Shown: positions 1-8,738, numbered from the stretch's first letter. The stretch is DNA of 64,000 bases from CAIUGU01 sp963819685 (GCA_963819685.1 CAWFXI010000009.1:248001-312000), one strand, 5' to 3'. Notes: generated from the letters alone by a model not told the origin. Made by a program: numbers and translations.

Positions 1-177
1 GCGGACGAAGGAACGCATCAAGTTCAGGGATTGGATTCGCCCGTCGAGTTGGATGGAGAGCGAGACGTCGAGACGATCAAGAATGAGTTGCGTAAGCGTG
101 AAGAGGACAAGACACCTGCAGGCTACGAAATGTCAAAAACTCATGTCCGGTACCGAGGTTCCCCTGCGCAGGGCTGA
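1..177 (+). CDS. C-terminal end of an unidentified protein (cut by window edge)
   Basis: An open frame runs from the first base to a TGA at 175-177, giving 58 residues rich in charged side chains (Asp, Glu, Lys, Arg). It ends 8 bases before the next start, which fits the tail of a gene co-transcribed with the CAP-domain gene. There are no Met, motif or membrane segments to identify it, and so short an open frame could arise by chance. I do not recognise it. Confidence 0.4.
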   Translation, partial: ADEGTHQVQGLDSPVELDGERDVETIKNELRKREEDKTPAGYEMSKTHVRYRGSPAQG

Positions 178-185
178 GTTGGAAC

Positions 186-794
186 ATGAGCCGGTTTGAC
201 GCGACGCTCAGTGCCGGAATGATTGTGGCGATGCTGTCGTGCCTCGCGAACGATGTAATCGCAGTTGAGCCGCCTGCGACGAAGCGCACACCACCCGTAG
301 CTGTCATCGTCAACGAGGAGAGGCATTCACCCGATCTCACCATCGCCGTATCGCAGTTGTTTGCAGGCACCAATGACTTGCGGCGGGAAAACGGCCGGGA
401 TGTCCTTCGCAGCAGCATGCACCTCACCAACGCAGCGGCGGACTTTGCCAACTTCATGGCTGACACCGACCGCTATGGGCACGATGCTGATGGCCGTTCA
501 CCCGCCACGAGGGCGTCAGCGGCGGGGTTTGAGTACTGCATGATTGCCGAGAACATTGCCTATCAATACCTGTCGACCGGATTCACTACCGAGGATCTGG
601 TGCAGTCATTCCTGGAGGGCTGGAAGAATTCAGCCGGGCATCGCGCCAACATGCTCGAGACTGGCGTCACTCAAATGGGTGTCGCGATCGCTCGCAGCCG
701 CAAAAGCGGCAAGTATTACGGGGTGCAGTTATTCGGCCGACCAAAGTCGCAGGTCGCTGGGGAAAGTTGCGGTTCGAAGTCTGGGACGGGGTGA
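186..794 (+). CDS. Exported CAP-domain (SCP/PR1-like) protein
   Basis: 202 residues. The N-terminus has a hydrophobic stretch (about residues 10-22) and a likely signal peptidase site near residue 27, so the product is probably secreted or periplasmic. The CAP fold (about 55-190) shows the family landmarks: His-Asp at 99-100 in the YGHDADG motif, Glu in the AENIAY motif (about 122) and GHRANML at 151-157. These residues form the usual His/Glu cavity. Bacterial CAP proteins are widespread, but their substrates are mostly unknown. The only in-frame ATG giving a signal peptide is at 186. The gene follows the partial upstream frame by 8 bases. Confidence 0.8.
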   Translation: MSRFDATLSAGMIVAMLSCLANDVIAVEPPATKRTPPVAVIVNEERHSPDLTIAVSQLFAGTNDLRRENGRDVLRSSMHLTNAAADFANFMADTDRYGHDADGRSPATRASAAGFEYCMIAENIAYQYLSTGFTTEDLVQSFLEGWKNSAGHRANMLETGVTQMGVAIARSRKSGKYYGVQLFGRPKSQVAGESCGSKSGTG

Positions 795-948
795 CGGCAG
801 CTATGCTATGGCACTGGTGACAGGCCGGAATTCCGGCATAGTATTCAAAACAATATTCACTTTTGACGCGTATTGCTCGGGCCCGGCAGCAAAGCACGAA
901 TTAGCAGGGCATCTCTAAACGCGATTGCCTTGACCAGCTCTCGGGAAT

Positions 949-1044
949 GGGAGTCAGGTTTGCGAAGTTGCAACTGATCCTTCCAAGGAGACCTGTCGGA
1001 TACGCTGGTGTTGCCCCATCTTGAAACTATGCAAACCGCACTCC
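949..1044. repeat. Dispersed element with GGGAGTCAGGTTTGC-type inverted ends (copy 1)
   Basis: The left end starts GGGAGTCAGGTTTGC and the right end is its imperfect reverse complement (TATGCAAACCGCACTCC). Between them lies an internal segment (ACTGATCCTTCCAAGG..GTCGGATACGCTGGTGTT) shared with the copies at 2502-2601 and 2603-2679. It fills the gap between the CAP gene and the convergent lipoprotein gene. It is non-coding and resembles a small mobile or REP-like element. Nothing else is seen in 795-1060. Confidence 0.7.
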
Positions 1045-1060
1045 GATAGCGCTTATGTCG

Positions 1061-1651
1061 CTACTTGTCGGCGACGGCTGCTCTGAACTGCTCATCCGCA
1101 AGGAGCTTCGAGACCAAGCGAGGGTACATGCCATTGTATTCGTTGAAGGCCCTTGGTATGGCAACGGCTCCCATGAACGACGTTTCCCATTCGTGGGTGG
1201 CGCGAACTACCTTGTCGTAGACGATGCTACCGGAGCGCGTCACCAGAAAACGGGCAGCGAGGACGGCGTTACCCTTGTCCGCCAGACCACCATTGAGTTC
1301 GCTTTCTACAAGCTCGCCAGTTACGACAGTATTGGCATCGGGGGTGTATTTGCCGCCGGACTTGAGTTCCGTGATGAGTGACTCCTTCAGGTAAGTAGAG
1401 AAGGACCCGTTGCCCGGTGCGTTGGTGGAACTCCCACGGACACTCACGGTTCGGTCGACCGTGGGCTGAAGCCCATTCGCGAGTTTGAACTCGCCGACCG
1501 CCAGTCCGGGAGTGGCGAGCTGGCGGGCCAGCTGTGTGTTCTCGAGTGTGGGTTGATAAGTCGCAAGAGGTTCGAACACGCAGCCACAGAGGGCGCCGGC
1601 GAAGAACACCAGCACCGCCGACTGCAACGGATGGCCGCCGCTCATTGCCAC
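1061..1651 (-). CDS. Putative lipoprotein (unknown function)
   Basis: 196 residues with a type II signal peptide: hydrophobic stretch at 11-23 and a lipobox-like Leu-Cys-Gly-Cys giving lipidated Cys24. The rest is a mixed alpha/beta soluble domain without a motif I recognise. Its start overlaps the end of the upstream lipoprotein gene (1642-2259) by 10 bases, so the two are almost certainly translated from one mRNA. The pair probably works together at the envelope, but that is inferred from coupling only. Confidence 0.7.
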   Translation of the reverse strand: MAMSGGHPLQSAVLVFFAGALCGCVFEPLATYQPTLENTQLARQLATPGLAVGEFKLANGLQPTVDRTVSVRGSSTNAPGNGSFSTYLKESLITELKSGGKYTPDANTVVTGELVESELNGGLADKGNAVLAARFLVTRSGSIVYDKVVRATHEWETSFMGAVAIPRAFNEYNGMYPRLVSKLLADEQFRAAVADK

Positions 1652-2259
1652 ACCGGATCTTGGGAAAGGTCCTTGAGGGCAGCGATGATGATCTGTCGCG
1701 TCATGGTTCGGAAGGCGTCCTCTGCATTCTTGGCCTTGATGGTATTCGGGGGTGCGCCCTTCGCACCGATCGTGCTGTAGACGACATGACGGCTCGTCCG
1801 CGTGATTTTGGGTCCGCCCGCGGGCGGTAGGTAGTCCACCGTACAGATATAGCCGTCCGTGACCGTGGAGCCAGCTAGGCCGAAGGTCAGGCCGGTGGCA
1901 AATCCCTTGACCATTGCATCGTTCTCATCGGTAACTGGAACGTTGTTGATGATGACGTTGAGAATGGCGCCGCTCGCCACCGGATCAGTCGCGACTGTAG
2001 AGAAGATGCCAGATGAACCCACAACTTCTACGACTTCGCTCTTCAGCAATTCTGTCGCTCTGGCGTTGGCAGAGCCTTTTGTTTCGAAACCAAATAGCAG
2101 TTGGACTTCCTGCGGTCGAGCTGGCTTCTTGATCTCAGTTGCACTGACATCCTTCAGGCCAGAATCGACATAAAGTGAAACACAGCCACTCATGAAAAGC
2201 AGGGCGGTCAGGGTCGTGCAGGCTGCAATCAATCTCAGGAACCTGGGAATAGAAGACAT
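1642..2259 (-). CDS. Putative lipoprotein, first gene of a lipoprotein pair
   Basis: 205 residues. The N-terminus (charged, then hydrophobic 10-23) ends in a clear Met-Ser-Gly-Cys lipobox, lipidated Cys26. A short glycine-rich hydrophobic segment (GFATGLTFGLAG, about residues 118-130) precedes a beta-rich C-terminus. It looks like a conserved envelope lipoprotein of unknown role. Good Shine-Dalgarno-like AGGAGT lies just upstream of the ATG. It is translationally coupled to the next lipoprotein. Confidence 0.72.
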   Translation of the reverse strand: MSSIPRFLRLIAACTTLTALLFMSGCVSLYVDSGLKDVSATEIKKPARPQEVQLLFGFETKGSANARATELLKSEVVEVVGSSGIFSTVATDPVASGAILNVIINNVPVTDENDAMVKGFATGLTFGLAGSTVTDGYICTVDYLPPAGGPKITRTSRHVVYSTIGAKGAPPNTIKAKNAEDAFRTMTRQIIIAALKDLSQDPVWQ

Positions 2260-2501
2260 CAGGACTCCTTATCACGTCATCGTTTGATTTATCGAACATA
2301 GACCGGATCTCGGCTATTTACCGACTGTGCTTCTTTTCGTTGATTTTGATGCAATGTGCCAGATTATGAGAAGCAAAGACAAGTACGGCCAGATCCTGGC
2401 TATGTGCGTGAAGAGCATAAGAAACCGGTGAAGGGATAGGAGGAACGGATTGTCTGATCGGCCCAGAAATTCGCGTTACGACCCTCTCGATCGACGGCAC
2501 T

Positions 2502-2679
2502 GGGAGTCAGGTTTGCAAAGGTGCAACTGATCCTTCCAAGGCGATCTGCCGGATACGCTGTTTTTCTCCCGCCAACTTGCAACTACGCAAACCTGACTCC
2601 CGGGCCGACAAAGGAAAGGCGAACTGTCGGATATGCTGGTGTTTTGCCCCCAACTTGCAACTATGCAGACCTGACTCCC
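2502..2679. repeat. Dispersed inverted-end element, copies 2 (complete) and 3 (partial)
   Basis: Copy 2 (2502-2601) runs from GGGAGTCAGGTTTGC to GCAAACCTGACTCCC with an internal core matching 949-1044. Copy 3 (2603-2679) follows almost directly. It repeats the right half (CAACTTGCAACTATGCAGAC..) but lacks the left end. A further right-end fragment lies at 20188-20210. This spread fits a short non-autonomous mobile element. No target duplication was identified. Confidence 0.75.
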
Positions 2680-2770
2680 GGAGTTGAGACGCAAAGAGGG
2701 AGAGACGGGGACGGGAGCTAGGGTTGGATGAGAAGAGAGAGAACGGGAAAGGAAGCGGTCCCCGGTTGAA

Positions 2771-3193
2771 TACTTTCTCTTTGAAAAGAGAAAGTATCAA
2801 AGAAAAAAAAGGCAGGGTGGGTGTGGCCGTAACGAATGAATAATCGTTACAACGGCCACCTGAGATGACCTCTACTTCTTTCTTTGGACAACCCCAAAGA
2901 GCGGTAACCCGGTGGAGTTCTTTCTCTTTGGTGAAAGAGAAAGAACCAAAGAGAAATCTGGCGGACGCCGGTAGGTATGGCTGGAAGCCATGGTGATTCT
3001 CTACTGTTCTCTTTGGACAACTCCAAAGAGAACACGGTTCCCGGTTGAGTTCTTTCTCTTTCCTAAAGAGAAAGAACCAAAGAGAAATGCGATCCGGGTA
3101 GGTGTGGCCGCAAGGAATGAATAGTCGTGACGAGGCGGCCACCTGGCGATGACCTCTACTTCTTTCTTTGGACAAACCCAAAGAAAGAAGTAG
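2771..3193. repeat. Tandem array of long A/T-run hairpins (about three units)
   Basis: At least five strong hairpins sit in one row: 2771-2797 (TACTTTCTCTTT arm), 2917-2946 and 3049-3077 (both with a GTTCTTTCTCTTT arm), 3006-3033 (GTTCTCTTTGG, perfect 11 bp) and 3156-3193 (CTACTTCTTTCTTTGG, perfect 16 bp). Between them recur a GTGTGGCCG-AATGAATA-GTCGT segment and GATGACCTCTACTTC. The pattern is a roughly 130-150-bp unit repeated about three times. It lies immediately upstream (in map order) of the tRNA-Pro 3' end, so it could act as a multi-hairpin terminator zone for the minus-strand tRNA. Confidence 0.75.
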
Positions 3194-3208
3194 CAAGAAA
3201 GAAAGGCT

Positions 3209-3285
<77 letters not shown>

Positions 3286-3326
3286 ATTAACAGAAGACTC
3301 GGCTGCGACAGCGAGTCAGAGACCTT

Positions 3327-4295
3327 TCAGTGGGTCCTGTTCACTGCGAAATCCGCGAGTTCGCGAAGCGCCTGCTTGTAGACTGATTCGGGCAGTCCGG
3401 CGAGCGATTCGATGGCGAGATCACTCTCCCTTCGCGCGAGCCGCGCAGTGTACGCAAGGCCCCCTGTCGATTCAATGGCGGTGGTGATGCGCTCGAGCTG
3501 GTCCAGGCCACCGTCGCGGATCGCAGTGCGGATAAGGTCCTGATCCTCGCTGGTGCCATGCCGCAGTGCATGGATCAAAGGCAACGTGGGCTTGCCTTCT
3601 GCGAGGTCGTCTCCCAGGTTCTTGCCGCGTTCGGCGGGGTCTGCCCGGTAATCGAGGGCATCATCGACCAACTGAAAGGCAGTGCCGATGTGCTTGCCAT
3701 AGCGCAGCATCGCGCCTTCGATCTCCGGCGACGCGCCGGCGAGAATGGCGGCGATCTGGGTGCCTGCTTCAAACAGTCGGGCTGTCTTGCGATAGATGAC
3801 ATCGAAGTAGCGCTCTTCCGTGGTGTCGGGGTCATGCGCATTCATCAGCTGCAGGACCTCGCCCTCGGCGATCTTGTTCGTGGCATCGGCCATCACGCCC
3901 ATGATCCGGGGCACCCCCAGCGAGACCATCATCTGGAAGGCCCGGGAGTAGAGGTAGTCCCCGACCAGAACGCTGGCTTCATTGCCCCAGACCGCGTTGG
4001 CGGTTTCCCGGCCCCGTCTCAGGTCCGAACCGTCGACGACATCGTCATGGAGCAGGGTGGCGGTATGGATGAATTCAATGATGGCGGCGGCCTCGGTATG
4101 CCGCGTCCCGGTATAGCCACACGAACGGGCCGCCATCAGGACGACCAGCGGCCGGAGGCGTTTGCCCCCCGCGGCGACGATGTATTCGGCCACCTGGTTG
4201 ACCAGGACGACGTCGCTGGACAGCCGGGAACGTATGACGCGGTCCACTTCCGCGAAATCCGGGTCAACCACTTGTTTGATAGGCGATAAAGACAT
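3327..4295 (-). CDS. ispB: Octaprenyl diphosphate synthase (long-chain prenyl synthase)
   Basis: 322 residues from the ATG at 4295; the upstream extension of the open frame has no homology-like features. It makes the polyprenyl tail of ubiquinone from FPP and IPP. Both aspartate-rich motifs are present: HDDVVD (residues 83-88) and LVDDALD (about 207-213), plus GGKRLRP near residue 43. Length matches family members. It is divergent from rplU-rpmA-obgE, the standard gammaproteobacterial arrangement. Confidence 0.96.
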   Translation of the reverse strand: MSLSPIKQVVDPDFAEVDRVIRSRLSSDVVLVNQVAEYIVAAGGKRLRPLVVLMAARSCGYTGTRHTEAAAIIEFIHTATLLHDDVVDGSDLRRGRETANAVWGNEASVLVGDYLYSRAFQMMVSLGVPRIMGVMADATNKIAEGEVLQLMNAHDPDTTEERYFDVIYRKTARLFEAGTQIAAILAGASPEIEGAMLRYGKHIGTAFQLVDDALDYRADPAERGKNLGDDLAEGKPTLPLIHALRHGTSEDQDLIRTAIRDGGLDQLERITTAIESTGGLAYTARLARRESDLAIESLAGLPESVYKQALRELADFAVNRTH

Positions 4296-4432
4296 GATCC
4301 CAATGCAGTTATGCCAAGGTAGTTGCAGGTTTATGGTGGGGCCGCATCGTACCGGAAATCGGGCTCTCAAGGGCCGATAACCGCTGCCTGGGGACAGGGC
4401 CCCGGGGCCCGCGGCCCGCGACTTATTCCAGC

Positions 4433-4462
4433 TTGATAGATGGGGGGCATAACCCTTACACT
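4433..4462 (+). promoter_or_regulatory. Predicted sigma-70 promoter of rplU-rpmA
   Basis: A -35-like TTGATA (4433-4438) is followed after 18 bases by TACACT (4457-4462). The position, 50 bases before the rplU start in the divergent ispB/rplU gap, suits the ribosomal operon promoter. Assignment is by pattern only. Confidence 0.45.
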
Positions 4463-4511
4463 TTGCGCCCTTTTTCCGCCGGGCCGACCCGGTTGCCGGA
4501 GTCTCAAGAAG

Positions 4512-4826
4512 ATGTACGCCGTTATCGCCACGGGTGGCAAACAGTATCGCGTTGCCGAAGGTTCGGTACTGCGCATTGAAAAGCTCGAAGCCGAAGCCGG
4601 TTCCGCCGTCGAATTCGACAAGGTCGTGATGTGCGTCAATGGCGAGTCGGTCCAGCTCGGCAAGCCGTATCTGCCCGGCAGCAAAGTGCACGCAACGGTG
4701 CAGAAGCATGGCCAGACGGACAAGGTGCCGATCGTCAAGTTCCGCCGCCGCAAGCACTACATGCGGCAGGGCACGCACCGTCAGAAGTACACCGAAGTCA
4801 AAGTCACCAGCATCGTCGCCGCCTGA
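4512..4826 (+). CDS. rplU: 50S ribosomal protein L21
   Basis: 104 residues starting MYAVIATGGKQYRV, the canonical L21 N-terminus. The C-terminal KFRRRKHYMRQGTHRQKYTEVKV signature is present in order. The longer in-frame start at 4440 is rejected because L21 begins at this Met. It binds 23S rRNA and L20. It is followed 33 bases later by rpmA. Confidence 0.98.
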   Translation: MYAVIATGGKQYRVAEGSVLRIEKLEAEAGSAVEFDKVVMCVNGESVQLGKPYLPGSKVHATVQKHGQTDKVPIVKFRRRKHYMRQGTHRQKYTEVKVTSIVAA

Positions 4827-4859
4827 AACAATCAGGCAGCTTGAGAGGAGAGATCAGTC

Positions 4860-5117
4860 ATGGCACATAAAAAAGCAGGCGGCAGTACCCGCAATGGTCG
4901 CGATTCCGAGTCGAAGCGCTTAGGGCTGAAGAAGTCCGGCGGCCAGCACGTCATCCCCGGGAACATCCTGGTCCGTCAGCGCGGCACCCAGTACCACCCC
5001 GGCGAGAACGTCGGCATCGGCACGGATCACACGCTGTTCGCGAAGGCCGAAGGCCGTGTCACCTTCAAGAAGAAAGGTGTCGCCCAGCGCACTTATGTCA
5101 GCGTGTTGCCCGCCTGA
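4860..5117 (+). CDS. rpmA: 50S ribosomal protein L27
   Basis: 85 residues, starting MAHKKAGGSTRNGRDSESKR, the standard unprocessed gammaproteobacterial N-terminus whose tail reaches the peptidyl transferase centre. AGGAGAGATCAGTC before the ATG is a good ribosome site. It is followed by a strong terminator. Confidence 0.98.
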   Translation: MAHKKAGGSTRNGRDSESKRLGLKKSGGQHVIPGNILVRQRGTQYHPGENVGIGTDHTLFAKAEGRVTFKKKGVAQRTYVSVLPA

Positions 5118-5149
5118 GGCAGCCGATTCCAGTCTCCATGTCGGATAAG

Positions 5150-5175
5150 ACCCCGGCCAGTCCGGGGTTTTTTTT
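5150..5175 (+). terminator. Rho-independent terminator after rpmA
   Basis: GC stem ACCCCGG/CCGGGGT with a five-base loop, directly followed by a run of eight T. It separates rplU-rpmA from obgE, so obgE is probably expressed by read-through or from its own promoter. Confidence 0.85.
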
Positions 5176-5195
5176 CTCCCACATTTCCTCTGCAA

Positions 5196-6279
5196 ATGAA
5201 GTTCGTCGACGAAGCCATCATCAAGGTTCAGGGCGGTAACGGCGGTCGAGGCGCCGTCAGTTTCCGTCGTGAAAAATTCGTCCCGTTCGGCGGGCCGGAT
5301 GGCGGTGATGGCGGCGACGGCGCGAGCATTTACCTCGTGGCTGCGCCGGGCATCAATTCCCTGGCCGATTTCAGGTTTCGCCGCGCCTTTCGCGCCGACC
5401 ATGGCGAATCCGGCAGCGGCAACGACTGCACCGGGGCCTGTGGCCAGGATCTCGAAGTATCCGTCCCTATTGGCACAGTCATTTTTGACGCCGACACCAA
5501 CGAGGAGATGGGCGATCTCACACAGGTTGGCGATCGGGTGATCGTGGCGAAGGGTGGCAAGGGCGGCTGGGGCAATGCACGCTTCAAGAGCAGCACGAAC
5601 CGCACGCCACGCAAAGCGATGCCCGGCCTGCTGGGCGAAAAGCGCGACCTCAGGCTGGAACTCCGGCTGATTGCGGATGTGGGACTGCTGGGCTTCCCGA
5701 ATGCCGGCAAGTCCACGCTGATTCGGGCCGTATCGGCGGCCCGGCCGAAAGTCGCGGACTATCCGTTCACGACGCTGTATCCGAACCTGGGCGTCGTTTC
5801 TGTGGGGTTTGGCCGCAGCTTCGTCATGGCCGACATTCCCGGCCTGATCGAGGGAGCAGCGGAGGGCGCGGGCCTGGGATTGCAGTTCCTGAGGCATCTG
5901 CAGCGCACCCATATCCTGTTGCACCTCGTCGACATCTGTCCGCCGGACCCGGACGCGGATCCCGTCAAGGACGCCCGGGCGATAGTTGCCGAGCTGAAGA
6001 AATACAGCCCTGAACTTGCGCCTGAAGGAGCGCTGGCTGCTGCTGAACAAGGTGGATCTGTTTCCGCCCGAGGAAGCGGACAAACGATGCAAGGACATCG
6101 TGCGACGGCTGCGTTTCAAGGGACCGGTATTCAGGATTTCAGGTCTGGCGAAGGTGGGAACGGACGAACTGGTCCAGGCCATCATGAAGAGGCTCGAAGA
6201 AGAGAAGGCCGAACTGGACGCCGCCCGGGCGGAACTGGAGCGCCGGGAATCGGCCGAGTTGGGAAGCTCCGGGACCTGA
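5196..6279 (+). CDS. obgE: Obg/CgtA ribosome-associated GTPase (single-base frameshift in data)
   Basis: The glycine-rich Obg fold (residues 1 to about 158, GGNGGRG, GGDGGDG) is followed by the GTPase domain with G1 GFPNAGKS, switch FTTLYPNLG and G3 DIPGLIEGA. The frame then breaks at about 6020. Removing one C from GCGCCTGAAG gives PELALKERWLLLNKVDLF, restoring G4 NKVD and the C-terminal helices up to TGA at 6279, about 360 residues in all, the normal length. Obg is essential for ribosome assembly, so the shift is most likely a sequence error rather than a real mutation. Confidence 0.9.
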
Positions 6280-6340
6280 GTTAGCAGGGCGATGCAAGAT
6301 CCTTTGCGTCAACCTGTTGGAAGGTCCCGCTGAATCAATA

Positions 6341-6366
6341 AAAAAGCCGGGCAATGCCCGGCTTTT
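6341..6366. terminator. Bidirectional terminator between obgE and rpsT
   Basis: AAAAAGCCGGGC-AAT-GCCCGGCTTTTT: a perfect hairpin flanked by A and T runs, able to stop transcription from both convergent genes (obgE on plus, rpsT on minus). Confidence 0.9.
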
Positions 6367-6404
6367 TCAATGGTCCCTGACGCATTTGCGCCGGGACGAA
6401 GCGC

Positions 6405-6674
6405 CTACTTCGCGGCGAGTGCCTTGAGCTGCGCGTTCAGCTGCCGCTTGTGGCGTGCAGCCTTGTTCTTGTGGATCAGACCCTTGTTGACCATGGAGTC
6501 GATGACGGGTGTGGCGGCCTTGACGCTCGCTGTCGCCTCGTCCTTCTTCCCGGCCTTGACTGCGTTCAGGGCGCCCTTGACGGCAGTCCGGAACCTGGAA
6601 CGGCTCGTCATGTTGTTCGCACGCCGCTTGATGTTCTGCTTGGCGCGTTTTTCGGCTGACTTGATGTTGGCCAC
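6405..6674 (-). CDS. rpsT: 30S ribosomal protein S20
   Basis: 89 residues beginning (V/M)ANIKSAEKRAKQ, the standard S20 N-terminus, read from a GTG at 6672-6674 with AGGGA about 7 bases upstream. Lys/Ala-rich helices follow to ALAAK. The longer upstream frame has no S20-like residues. A GTG or other weak start is common for rpsT and relates to its autoregulation in enterics. Confidence 0.96.
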   Translation of the reverse strand: MANIKSAEKRAKQNIKRRANNMTSRSRFRTAVKGALNAVKAGKKDEATASVKAATPVIDSMVNKGLIHKNKAARHKRQLNAQLKALAAK

Positions 6675-6765
6675 GAGAATCCCTGGGTCCAAAAAAGAGG
6701 CGCGAATTCTGACGACCGCGCGCGGCAAAAGCAAGCAGGCGGCGGAGAGGGGCAGGTAGCAATGG

Positions 6766-7072
6766 GACCGGCCGACTTTGTCGGCAAATGGCCTCACGGC
6801 GAATGGCCAACTCCGTTGGCAAATGGCCTATCGGCAAGCCAGAAGGGCATTCGGAGCGCAGCTCAGATGTCGATGCCTCGACATGGCCTGACGGCAGGCC
6901 AGATTGGAAACAGCATTGTCACGACTCATTCGCAACACTCTGGCCTGCCGATAGGCCATTTGCTAACAGAGTCAGCCATTCGCCGTTAGGCCATTTGCCG
7001 GCGAGCCCTAGCTTGGCGCGTAGCTCTACCTGCCGGTAGGCCCCTTTGCCGACGAAGCCGGCCGGTCGTTCC
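6766..7072. repeat. Long nested palindromic element before murJ
   Basis: Two arms of about 65 bases (6779-6843 and 6939-7004) are reverse complements with about eight differences, nearly all transitions. They share TCGGCAAATGGCCT, ACGGCGAATGGC and CAAATGGCCTATCGGCA. An outer pair (6766-6793 with 7045-7072) shares GACCGGCCG and GTCGGCAAA. A half motif, TGGCCTGACGGCAGGCCAGA, lies in the loop at 6884-6903. The region has no gene and covers most of the 486 bases between rpsT and murJ. It may be a non-autonomous mobile element, and as RNA it would be a large hairpin in the murJ leader. Confidence 0.8.
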
Positions 7073-7160
7073 TTCGCCGCTCCCCTTTTGCTTTACCATT
7101 CGCGCCCATGCCACCAGTCCCACCGCGCTCGGTCCGCCCTGCTCGTCGCGTCCCTCATTC

Positions 7161-8738
7161 ATGAGCGGTTTCCTGCGCAGCACGGGCATCGTCGGCTCCA
7201 TGACGCTGCTGTCCCGGATCACGGGGCTGGCTCGCGAAATGGTGCTGGCCCGGACGTTCGGCGGTACTTCCGGGATCATCGATGCGTTCCTGATCGCCTG
7301 GCAGATCCCCAACTATCTGCGGCGGCTGTTCGCCGAGGGGGCGTTTTCGCAGGCCTTCGTTCCGGTTGTGTCCGAGTACCGTGTCAAACGGTCGCATGAA
7401 GAGGCGAGGGACCTCGTTGACAGTGTTGCAGGGACGCTGGGGACCTTCCTGGCGGCGGTGTCCCTGCTCGGCGTGCTGATTGCCCCCTTGCTGATTCTGC
7501 TGTTCGCGCCGGGATTCAGGCAGGACATCCCGAAGTTCGATCTGACGGTCGACATGCTGCGCTGGACGTTTCCGTACCTGCTGTTCGTGTCGCTGACTGC
7601 CCTGGCGGGCGGGGTCCTGAACAGTTACCAGCGCTTCGCGATGCCCGCCTCAGCTTCCACGCTGCTCAATATCATCGGCATCATCGTAGCGGCGTGGATT
7701 GCGCCGCGTACGGCGAATCCCGGCGTCACGCTGGCGATTGGCGTGTTCGTCGCGGGCGTGGCACAGCTGGTCTTTCTGCTGCCTTCGATGGTCCGGCTGG
7801 GGCTGCTCAGGAAGCCGCGCTGGAACTGGCAACACGAGGGCGTGCGGCGCATTGGCAGCCTGATGCTGCCGGCCATCATCGGGTCGTCCATGGGCCAGCT
7901 CGGCCTGGTCCTCAATTCAGTGATCGCCTCTTTCCTGGTCACCGGCAGCATCGCGTGGTTGAACTGGGCGGATCGGCTGGTCGAGTTTCCGCTCGGCGTT
8001 TTCAGCATTGCCCTTGCGACCGTGATCCTGCCCAGCCTGTCGTCACACCACGCAGAAGAATCGCCCCAGCGCTTCTCCGCCACAATCGACTGGGCGATGC
8101 GGCTTGTGTGCCTGATCGTCATTCCGGCCTGCGTGGCCCTGTTCGTGCTGGCTGGGCCACTGACCGTGGTGATCTTCAACTACGGTGCGTTCGTAACCAC
8201 CGATGTGTACATGACCACGTACGCATTGATGGCTTTCTCGTTTGCGCTGTTTGGCTGGAGCGTCGTCAAGGTGCTGGCACCCGGCTACTTTGCCAGGCAG
8301 GACACGCGGACGCCGGTGCGCACAGCGATGCAGTCGCTGGCGCTCAACATGTCACTCAATGTCATCTACGTAGTCGTCCTGCTGTCGCTTGGAAAACTGC
8401 AGACTCCCGGTGCACATGTCGGTCTTGCACTCACCAACGGTATCGCTGCTCTGTGCAACGCGTGGTTCCTGTACAGCGGCTTGCGAAAGCAGCAGGTATT
8501 TCTGCCGGCGCCGGGCTGGAAGGCGTTGATCGCGAGGGTCATTGGCGCCTGCGTCGCGATGGCGGTCGCGCTCTATTTCCTTGGCGGGCATATCGAGGAC
8601 TGGCTGTCCCGGGGAGGCGTGGAACGGGTGATCCGGCTGACAGCGTGCGTCGCGGGAGGAGGCCTGACCTATTTCGCTGCCCTCTGGCTGCTGGGCGGAC
8701 GCGTCGATCAGTTCCGGATGCGGGCCTCGAGGACATAG
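7161..8738 (+). CDS. murJ: Lipid II flippase MurJ (MviN)
   Basis: 525 residues, strongly hydrophobic with about 14 predicted membrane helices (MOP exporter superfamily). The N-terminal signature GSMTLLSRITGLAREMVLA and the following GIIDAFLIAWQIPNYLRRLFAEGAF are diagnostic for MurJ, which moves lipid II across the inner membrane for peptidoglycan synthesis. First gene of murJ-ribF-ileS-lspA-ispH; ribF starts 2 bases after its stop. Confidence 0.97.
   Translation: MSGFLRSTGIVGSMTLLSRITGLAREMVLARTFGGTSGIIDAFLIAWQIPNYLRRLFAEGAFSQAFVPVVSEYRVKRSHEEARDLVDSVAGTLGTFLAAVSLLGVLIAPLLILLFAPGFRQDIPKFDLTVDMLRWTFPYLLFVSLTALAGGVLNSYQRFAMPASASTLLNIIGIIVAAWIAPRTANPGVTLAIGVFVAGVAQLVFLLPSMVRLGLLRKPRWNWQHEGVRRIGSLMLPAIIGSSMGQLGLVLNSVIASFLVTGSIAWLNWADRLVEFPLGVFSIALATVILPSLSSHHAEESPQRFSATIDWAMRLVCLIVIPACVALFVLAGPLTVVIFNYGAFVTTDVYMTTYALMAFSFALFGWSVVKVLAPGYFARQDTRTPVRTAMQSLALNMSLNVIYVVVLLSLGKLQTPGAHVGLALTNGIAALCNAWFLYSGLRKQQVFLPAPGWKALIARVIGACVAMAVALYFLGGHIEDWLSRGGVERVIRLTACVAGGGLTYFAALWLLGGRVDQFRMRASRT

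Larger units (their letters stand above)
2260..3208. other. Repeat-rich intergenic region without genes
   Basis: 949 bases between the lipoprotein pair and tRNA-Pro. It holds two copies of the GGGAGTCAGGTTTGC-ended element (2502-2679), then a train of strong hairpins (2771-3193). The open frames crossing it are low-complexity translations of the hairpins and show no protein features. About 2260-2500 shows nothing recognisable beyond the promoter side of the lipoprotein operon. Confidence 0.7.

Noticed and set aside
2507..3196. Long minus-strand open frame across the hairpin array
   Set aside because: Its protein is a low-complexity translation of repeated hairpins (Lys/Glu/Phe/Leu runs) with no family feature or ribosome site.
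5196..6279. obgE as a true pseudogene or programmed frameshift
   Set aside because: No slippery site or stimulatory structure is seen, the gene is essential, and the same one-extra-base pattern affects many other genes.
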